Source: an uncultured Thermogutta sp.
Lineage (GTDB): Bacteria > Planctomycetota > Planctomycetia > Pirellulales > Thermoguttaceae
Length of the DNA stretch: 64,000 nt
Assembly: GCA_937128505.1 (NCBI GenBank)
Contig: CAKZMM010000027.1
Coordinates: 26,383-90,382, forward strand
Direction: 5' to 3'
In this document: piece by piece, positions 57,825 through 64,000 of the stretch
Layout of the letters: every line of letters starts with the position of its first letter
Numbering within the stretch: the stretch's first letter is position 1
The notes under the pieces: generated by a model
Databases searched by the model: none
What the model was told of the DNA's origin: nothing
The model's input: only the letters and a program-made list of their open reading frames with translations
Position numbers and translations under genes: made by a program

Positions 57825-57920
57825 GATCTTCTCCTTTCAAAAAAAAGAAACACTTTGGGACCCCTTTCTGAAGCCGGGGTTTTTGGCTTTGATTCCTTAG
57901 GAGCTTGTAGGTCGCCTGAT

Positions 57921-57939
57921 AATGATACTGAGTCTCATT
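57921..57939 (-). promoter_or_regulatory. Fur-box palindrome of the chelatase-hemP unit
   Basis: AATGATACT-G-AGTCTCATT, 9-1-9 with one mismatch, flanked by TGAT and ATTATC that extend the symmetry. About 97 bases before the start codon, downstream of the -10. Confidence 0.85.
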
Positions 57940-57953
57940 ATTATCTGCGATAT

Positions 57954-57981
57954 CTTATATCTTCTTTCTCGATAATGTCAA
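57954..57981 (-). promoter_or_regulatory. Predicted sigma-70 promoter of the chelatase-hemP unit
   Basis: On the minus strand -35 TTGACA (57976-57981), 16-base spacer, -10 TATAAG (57954-57959). The Fur box begins 15 bases downstream, across the early transcribed region. Confidence 0.7.
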
Positions 57982-58729
57982 GAGTGGCTTTTCTTATTTC
58001 TTGCGGGCTGCCAGAATTTTGGCCTCTTTTCCTTACCACCCGGCTGAAATATTGCTCTTTTTGACATACAGCATCAGAAAAGGAAGCCGACTCAGCTCGT
58101 GAGATCTTTCTAAGATCGTCGGGAATTTATCGGCGCCCTTGCGGTGGTCACTGCGTGACAAGAAGTGCCTTCTCAAGCTAGCTAGACCAGATAGATAGGA
58201 AGCCCCATCGTGAGCACTCCCCCGCACACCCACCTCCCCCCAATACAAGAGCGTCCTATGCCCTCCTTCGGGTGGTGTGTGCGAGCACAAGCGGCACGTT
58301 CCGGTTGTTAACGGTGGGGAAACGCACCGCGCATCACCGGTGTTTTCTGACAGCCCGCAAGCAATCAAGCCGCGGCTTCCAAAGCAGATGGCTAAGAGTC
58401 CACTTTAACTGGGAACTTGCGAACGGTTGCCGGTGTGCCGAACCATGATCGTTTTTACGAACTTTTTTCCGCTCCCTGCCTCCTTCATTTACCCATGGAC
58501 GGTCTTGTATGTTTATTCCGCACAATCCAAAGGATTTCGTCCCCCGGATGCAATTTCGGCAAAAACAGAATTTTTTCGCGCGTATGTAAGATGTTGCCAA
58601 GTGAATCAAGAACGGGTATTACACGGCGGTCCACCGCGTGCTTCCGGTCCACCATTCAGGTCCGGTTAGAGTACTTCCGCGGCATTCGAAGTGTGCCGTC
58701 CTATGAACCAGTGGCGGAGTTCGCAAAAA

Positions 58730-59611
58730 ATGAGCTCGAGTGCAAAAAGCGTTTTGATCAGCGGTGCTTCCTCGGGTATTGGCCAAGCTTGTGCGATGCG
58801 ATTGGCAGCCCTCGGTTTCCGTGTATTTGCCGGCGTCCGCAACCCGGATAATTTGGAGGCGTTATGTCGCCAATCCGTCCCGGGAGTGGTGTGGGTTCAT
58901 TTGGATGTAAAAAATCAGGCTACTATCGACGAATTAGCAACCCAATTGGACGGATTGATCGCGGAGGAGGGACTGGCGGCTTTGGTCAATTGTGCAGCGA
59001 TTGTGGTCACAGGACCGGTTGAGTTTTTGGAGCGCGAGCCATGGCTCGAGCAATTCGAGGTGAATTTCTTTGGGGCAATTGCTTTAACCCGCGCGATGCT
59101 TCCTTTCTTGCGTCAGGGCCGTGGCCGGATCGTCAATCTCAGTTCCATTAGCGGCCGAATAGCCCCGCCGTATTTCGGGCCCTATTGCTGCTCGAAATGG
59201 GCTTTGGAAGCCGTAAGCGATGTGCTGCGGGTCGAGCTACGCAAATTCGGGATTTCCGTTAGTGTGGTGGAGCCCGGCAATACCGCCACACCCTTGTGGC
59301 AGAAGGCCCGCGCAAAATCGGACGAACTTTTCGCAGGTTGGTCGCGATCGATTCCCGAGAGAGTACCCGGCAGTGTGTGGGAGACTTATCAAGCCGATAT
59401 CGAGGCGATGCGTCGGGCTACGGAGCAAGCAGCTAAATCCGCCGCGCCGATCGAGCCGGTCGTCGCGGCGGTTTGTCATGCCATTTGTGCAAGAAAGCCG
59501 CGGACACGATACCCTGTGGGAATCCGGGTCCGAACCCTCTTTTGGCTTTGCCGATGGCTTCCGGACCGCTGGCGAGATCGATTCGTGATCCGAATCCTCG
59601 GGCTTCCCTAG
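58730..59611 (+). CDS. Short-chain dehydrogenase/reductase
   Basis: A 293-residue SDR with cofactor loop SGASSGIGQA, NCAAIV (NAG-like), NLSSISGR with catalytic Ser, and YCCSK (Tyr and Lys). The sequence after it, RVELRKFGISVSVVEPGNTAT, is typical of the classical 17-beta/11-beta-HSD-like group. It reduces or oxidises a hydroxyl or keto group with NAD(P); the substrate is not deducible. ATG at 58730 begins the family N-terminus; earlier in-frame starts (58691, 58703) lack ribosome sites. Stands alone. Confidence 0.88.
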   Translation: MSSSAKSVLISGASSGIGQACAMRLAALGFRVFAGVRNPDNLEALCRQSVPGVVWVHLDVKNQATIDELATQLDGLIAEEGLAALVNCAAIVVTGPVEFLEREPWLEQFEVNFFGAIALTRAMLPFLRQGRGRIVNLSSISGRIAPPYFGPYCCSKWALEAVSDVLRVELRKFGISVSVVEPGNTATPLWQKARAKSDELFAGWSRSIPERVPGSVWETYQADIEAMRRATEQAAKSAAPIEPVVAAVCHAICARKPRTRYPVGIRVRTLFWLCRWLPDRWRDRFVIRILGLP

Positions 59612-59701
59612 AGCTCACCTCCACGCGAAAGATTGACTCCACGCGGCAGGCGAATCAAACCACCGGGGCTAAGTGTCCGCTATCGAGGGCTTTCTCGCGT
59701 G

Positions 59702-60811
59702 TCAACCGTCGTGGGCTTCTTCGAGCTTGCGGATATAATCGAGGACTTCCTCCAACTCCGGGACGGCAACCCCAGGCACGCGACCGTTGCGATCGCACTC
59801 GGCCAGCAGAAGCAGCTCATCGAAATCCTCGGATTGCTCCAAACGCCGCCGAGAGCGCGCGCCCAATTGACCGGCACGCAATTGATGGGCGTCCATGTGG
59901 TGGGCAATTAGCCACGCAGTCCGCTCGGTAATGTACCCGTCAAGCGCCTCCAAAGCCGCCGCCACGTGGTCTTTGGGATCGATGGCTTTGCCCACATCAT
60001 GCAAAAGGGCCGCCAACAAGAATTCCTCATCGTAAGGGAGCCGGTCCTGAGCTAGCTGAAAGACTTGAAGGCTATGGTACAAAAGATCGCCTTCCGGATG
60101 ATACTCCGGTGCATCGCGGATTTTTTCCAGCGGTAAAAGCAGCGAATAGTAGACTTGAAAACGATCGACCTTGCCGCATTCTTCCGCTGCGTTGTCGCCG
60201 CTGCGAACCGTCTCGCCGTGTTGCTCTTGGATCAGCCGTTCCAGCTCGGCAAGAGTGGCCCGCTCCATCGGTCGGCCTGTGATCGAACTGCGAAAAACCG
60301 TACGAACTAACGCTACGGGGTAAACGGTTAGTTCGACGGGAAAACGGGTCTCAAAGTGAATATGGGTATACCGACGCCATTGGTTTTGTTTGCGGATGTT
60401 CTTGCGATCGATTTCGCAAGCGATGCCCTCGGCTTCCAACACATGGCATACCGCTTCGACACTGTCGGAAAACACATGCAAGTCGATGTCGGAGCCTTGG
60501 CGGATATGCCCGGTCAGCACGCTCCCCACCAACCGAGGGCGAAATGGCTCTAGAATTCGCATGAGCCTCAGGGCCTCGAGCCGCATTTCGCGCAGGCGTT
60601 CGGCGCGACGCTCACCCTCGTACAGCCGGGCAAGGAGTTCAATCTGGTCTCGAATCTCACGATTGCTGGGTAAATCGCTCGGCTTAACCTGACCGATGCA
60701 TATCCGCTGAGCCGCCTTGAGCTTGGCACGCAGGTACTCCTCCTCCTGGCGGAAATACATCAGCCGAGCTGCTTCGTAGGCGATTTGTTGGCGAAGTCGA
60801 TCGTCCGACAT
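59702..60811 (-). CDS. Nucleotidyltransferase-HD domain protein
   Basis: A 369-residue protein. Residues about 85-200 contain a Pol-beta-type nucleotidyltransferase motif (LVGSVLTGHIRQGSDIDLHV, with a later E in ETRFPVELTVYP). About 225-350 is an HD domain: LLHDVGKAID with metal His-Asp, then IAHHMD and LLAECDRNGR. The pairing resembles tRNA nucleotidyltransferases and GlnD-like proteins, but the HD region is closer to CCA-type phosphohydrolases. The N-terminal 80 residues are a charged helix. Cytoplasmic; substrate unknown. No ribosome site evident before the ATG. Confidence 0.82.
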   Translation of the reverse strand: MSDDRLRQQIAYEAARLMYFRQEEEYLRAKLKAAQRICIGQVKPSDLPSNREIRDQIELLARLYEGERRAERLREMRLEALRLMRILEPFRPRLVGSVLTGHIRQGSDIDLHVFSDSVEAVCHVLEAEGIACEIDRKNIRKQNQWRRYTHIHFETRFPVELTVYPVALVRTVFRSSITGRPMERATLAELERLIQEQHGETVRSGDNAAEECGKVDRFQVYYSLLLPLEKIRDAPEYHPEGDLLYHSLQVFQLAQDRLPYDEEFLLAALLHDVGKAIDPKDHVAAALEALDGYITERTAWLIAHHMDAHQLRAGQLGARSRRRLEQSEDFDELLLLAECDRNGRVPGVAVPELEEVLDYIRKLEEAHDG

Positions 60812-62145
60812 CGTTAGAAAAGAGAGAATCTAATTCCTACGGTTATCAAGACTTAAGCGCGACTCATTCATCCATTTTTTAAACCGATGTGTCGATTTTG
60901 AAGGCCTAAAACAAACGGCTTCCGGATTTGAAGCATAGACTAAAGTCCCTGACCCGGGACTGCGTCGGCCGCGTCAACCTCCGGGATTCTCCACACTCAA
61001 TAAACTCATCGCCGGTATATTCGTTTAGCGAATTTTACCCAGCCGTTCGTCTCCGCGTTACTTGCTTGCTTTAACCAGAATGCCTAATTATGATGAGCAA
61101 GGTAAGGAGATAGCGATTTGAGCTTTTCCGGCGCAGTCTTTAGGCAGTTTGGCGCAGGGACTTTAAAGCGGAACCGAGTTCCTGTCCGTCGCTTTTATAG
61201 GTCGTTACGGAAAGAACTCTGTTCGCAAGAGAAGTGACAGCGAGTTTTTATGTCGGAACTTGTTTGTGCGGCATAACTTTTGTTCTCGCAGGAATGCTGC
61301 AAGCAAGCACGGACAGCATTACGTCCGAATAATCGCGGATGCCGCGACGTTTCGTAAGGCTCCTTCCAATTAAATTTAACCACGCGATAGTTTCCGAAAG
61401 GGCATAAGTTTTTGAAAGGGTCTAAAACAGGTTTTGGGGGTGTTTTGGGAGAGATTTTGATCGGGTTGGATTCGGTGTTTGATTCTCACATTAACTGAGG
61501 CCATAGATTCCTGGAAGCTTTCGGCGCTTTTGGGCTTTCCGGAGCTCTTTTGAAGATTATTTTTTCCGCAATCGGTTGCCCGAAGCATTTCTCGGCCGAG
61601 ACTTTTTTCAATGAACTTTCAGAACTTTCAGCTCCTTCAATGGATTACAATCAATATTAAAACTTTGAATTCTAAGCACCGTATTTTTTAATCTACCAAT
61701 CAACTATCTGCAAAGCGATCATTTTTCACGAGGATTGTGGCGGCAGTCACCACAGCGGAGCATAGGCTCACAGTTGGTTGTCTGATGCATTTGCAGCGAG
61801 TTTTTTCTTGAGTTTAGGTTTTTTTTTGAGGGCTAGAGTTGGAAGAGCGTGAGACTCCTAAGGGAGCGGCTCAAATTTGCCGTGATGCGGGGCCTCAAAT
61901 TCTGGGGAGCCTACTTAGCCGCTTGAGTCGGCAAGGCTTTGCTTTTTGGGCGCAGAGGTGGTTTGTTGGGGTGCAAGCGCTCGAAACATTTGCCGGCACG
62001 GAAGCCCCAGAAACCATTACGCCTCGCAAAATGTAAAAGTTGATAAATCGATTTTGACGGCAAAAACGAAACCAATGTTTTATTTGCGAATAACCATACA
62101 CAAACGCAGCGGCAACAAGGTATTCTTGCTTGGGAGAGTCAACCG
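60812..62145. other. Longest gene-free stretch of the window
   Basis: 1334 bases, locally AT-rich (61600-61740), with no credible gene. A 65-codon frame at 61839-62036 lacks features. A 9-base tandem (AACTTTCAG twice) occurs near 61613. A non-coding RNA cannot be excluded or supported from the sequence. Confidence 0.4.
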
Positions 62146-63546
62146 ATGATGCGGCGGCGGTTATCAGGCGGGAACTGGGTTCGGTGCTTCCGATGGAGCC
62201 TTTTTGCCCTTTTCGGACTAACGCTCTGCGTGCCGGCTTGGGCCCAACAGCAGGACGGCGGTGCGGTAGCCGGCATCAGCATCGATCCCCAAGGGGTGCT
62301 TCAAACGAAGGTGATTCCTGATCCCGGGGGAATACTTCGAGCTCAGCGGGCAGCCGCCGCTCAGTCTGTCCTTCCGCCAGATGTCGTGCGGTTTAGCAAG
62401 CTCCGGAAGGTCTCGCTCAACCGTCTAGAAGCAGCCTTGAAGGAAAAGGGGGGAGTCCCCACCGACGAAATGCGGTATTTGGCGGGCCTTCTGCGTGTGC
62501 GCTACGTGTTTTTCTACCCGGAATCGAAGGACTTGGTCATTGCGGGGCCTGCGGAAGGGTGGATGACCGATCCGGTGGGCCGAGTGGTGGGAATTACGAC
62601 CGGGCGGCCGGTCTTAAGACTAGATGATTTGGTTGTTGCCCTCCGGGCTTTTCCCCCGGGTGGCAAGCCGACTGATTTGATTACCTGCTCGATCGATCCC
62701 ACACCGGAGGGGCTGGCGCAGGTCCAACAGTTCTTGAGAAGTTTAGGGAGTAGGATTCCGGTCGGCACCGAGGCAGCGGTCGCAGAATACATGGTGGTCA
62801 ATCTGCGGGCAGCACTGGGACTGCATCAGGTCTCCATCGAAGGAGTTCCTCCCGATACGCATTTTGCCCATGTTTTGGTCGAAGCCGACTACCGGATGAA
62901 ATTGATTGGGATTGGATTGGAACCACCCCCAGTGCGGATGGTGACCTTTATCGAGCGCGCGGATCCGCGGAGAATTCCGTCGAATTTGCTTCTGCGATGG
63001 TGGTTTGTGCCGGACTACCAATGCGTTCGCAAAACAGACGATGGTTTTGCGATCGAGCTGGTGGGCGATGGTGTCAAGCTGGTTACGGAGGATGAACTGG
63101 TCGCTAGTTCGGGCGAGCGAGAGGCCACCGGTCGGAGCAATCCGGCAAGCCAAGCTTTTGCCACGAGTTTTACGCGATCTTATCCGGCGTTGGCAGCCCG
63201 GTCCCCAGTGTTTGCCGAATTACGGAATCTGATCGACCTGTGTGTGGCGGCTGCGTACATTCAGAAGGAAGATCTATACGGGAAGGCGGGTTGGACCATG
63301 GAGTTTTTCGGAGACGAAAAATCTTTTGCGGTCCGGACTTATCCCGCCCCGCGGAACGCCCCCACGGCCGTCAATGCGGTATTCAAGAAGTCGCAAATCA
63401 TGACGCCGGTCGGCGGGGGGGTGGAAATCGAACCACTGCAAGCCTTTGAGCCGGCGCAGATTCTTCCGGACGAACGGGGCGAAGTGGCCAAACTTCGGGA
63501 GCAGGTACGACCGCAACTTTCGCCGGGTCAGTGGTGGTGGGATTAA
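62146..63546 (+). CDS. Exported DUF1598 domain protein
   Basis: A 466-residue secreted protein. The signal (CFRWSLFALFGLTLCVPAWA) ends at AWA. The mature part carries the DUF1598 pattern: VAGISIDPQGVL, LRKVSLNRLEAAL, YVFFYPESKDLVIAGPAEGW, LDDLVVALRAFPPG, HFAHVLVEADYRMKLIGIGLE and LLRWWFVPDY. The family is known from planctomycetes without a function. GGGAGAG stands nine bases before the ATG at 62146. An isolated gene with long intergenic DNA on both sides. Confidence 0.88.
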   Translation: MMRRRLSGGNWVRCFRWSLFALFGLTLCVPAWAQQQDGGAVAGISIDPQGVLQTKVIPDPGGILRAQRAAAAQSVLPPDVVRFSKLRKVSLNRLEAALKEKGGVPTDEMRYLAGLLRVRYVFFYPESKDLVIAGPAEGWMTDPVGRVVGITTGRPVLRLDDLVVALRAFPPGGKPTDLITCSIDPTPEGLAQVQQFLRSLGSRIPVGTEAAVAEYMVVNLRAALGLHQVSIEGVPPDTHFAHVLVEADYRMKLIGIGLEPPPVRMVTFIERADPRRIPSNLLLRWWFVPDYQCVRKTDDGFAIELVGDGVKLVTEDELVASSGEREATGRSNPASQAFATSFTRSYPALAARSPVFAELRNLIDLCVAAAYIQKEDLYGKAGWTMEFFGDEKSFAVRTYPAPRNAPTAVNAVFKKSQIMTPVGGGVEIEPLQAFEPAQILPDERGEVAKLREQVRPQLSPGQWWWD

Positions 63547-64000
63547 TCGCCGCCTAGCATGAGGACTAATTCGAGCGGCGGCTGGCCAGTCAAGCCAGAA
63601 GGTCCGCAAAAATCGAGGCACTGGAGCGGCGGATCGGCGAACCCCGACTTATCGGAATGGGCAAAGTTTCGCCGATCTTTTCTTTCATGGGGCGATCGAT
63701 TCAAGCTACGATGATGCCCGCCCACGCGTTTGCCGTTCGATCTTCCATCTTTAGGAACCCAAGAACGCGAGAGCTTCCAAGCGTCGCAAACGATTTTGCG
63801 TCCCATTTCTCCGCACCGCTGGAAGGTCTTTTGGGCGTCGGCGCGATGGTGTCTTTCTCGGAGTGAGGTAGCCTTGATAGGCTGAGGAACAACGCCGTCT
63901 TTCCTACCAAAAACATTTTCCTACCCAAAACATTTTGTTGCCCAAACCTTTCCTTGCCTTTAACATTGCGATCAACGTTTTCTTACCCCAAACGTTTTCT
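63547..64000. other. Intergenic region to window edge
   Basis: No gene seen. The end is filled by the 17-base array. Confidence 0.4.
63900..63995. repeat. 17-base tandem array reaching the window edge
   Basis: TTTCCTACC(A/C)AAAACAT at 63900 and 63917 (one mismatch), then weaker units at 63934, 63951 and 63979 (TTTCTTACCCCAAACGT). It may continue past base 64000. Confidence 0.75.

Larger units (their letters stand above)
57825..58729. other. Intergenic region with Fur-controlled promoter
   Basis: The left 160 bases hold the promoter and Fur box of the chelatase-hemP unit. No gene seen in the rest up to the SDR gene. Confidence 0.5.

Noticed and set aside
61839..62036. 65-codon frame upstream of the DUF1598 gene
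   Set aside because: No ribosome site or motif; considered also as a structured RNA, but no stable fold was evident by eye.

Overview
The window looks like chromosome from a planctomycete, most likely of the Pirellulales type. The evidence is a DUF1559 protein with a prepilin-like leader, a DUF1598 secreted protein, a LamG/beta-propeller/cytochrome c protein of the HzsA-related kind, two formylglycine-type sulfatases, many Tat or Sec exported sugar enzymes, an ECF sigma/anti-sigma pair, and about a quarter of the DNA being non-coding. The genus cannot be fixed from the sequence alone. No phage, transposase or CRISPR array was seen.

Layout. 1-9.7 kb: a secreted protein cut by the left edge, a remnant of a WD40/caspase-type C-terminus, a Nudix hydrolase, a very large secreted c-type cytochrome, a VWA/GATase-like membrane protein and an aldo/keto reductase. 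9.7-11.8 kb: an AT-richer gene-poor stretch with hairpins and one tRNA-Pro(CGG). 11.8-20 kb: a partly decayed polysaccharide-use locus with a broken secreted protein, sulfatase, truncated GH20-like protein, sulfatase and GH106-like enzyme. 20-30 kb: D-lactate dehydrogenase family protein, a secreted unknown, a ThiF/MoeB enzyme, a Tat-exported hydroxypyruvate isomerase-like protein, and a sigma/anti-sigma/Pro-rich membrane protein group. 30-43 kb: a UvrD-type helicase, then a sugar block on the minus strand (GH-A glycosidase, fucose isomerase-like, GatD-like dehydrogenase, an epimerase-Rpe fusion, xylose isomerase). 43-50 kb: a phosphatidyltransferase, a DUF362 protein, an FHA-GAF-nucleotide cyclase and an unknown. 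50-58 kb: an iron block. 58-64 kb: an SDR enzyme, a nucleotidyltransferase-HD protein and the DUF1598 protein.

The most interesting unit is the iron block. Two nearly identical 19-base 9-1-9 palindromes of Fur-box type sit on two readable sigma-70 promoters. One faces feoA-(small ORF)-feoB with a FeoB-associated Cys-rich protein further downstream. The other faces a secreted two-domain CbiX-like chelatase overlapped by hemP, a gene hidden inside a longer reading frame. This suggests an iron-controlled, exported tetrapyrrole-handling system working beside ferrous iron uptake.

A second window-wide pattern is that many intergenic regions carry their own short direct repeats (units of 13-34 bases, 2-6 copies, mostly unrelated in sequence). 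Many lie just after stop codons, and in two cases (xylA and pgsA) the repeat contains the last codons of the gene.
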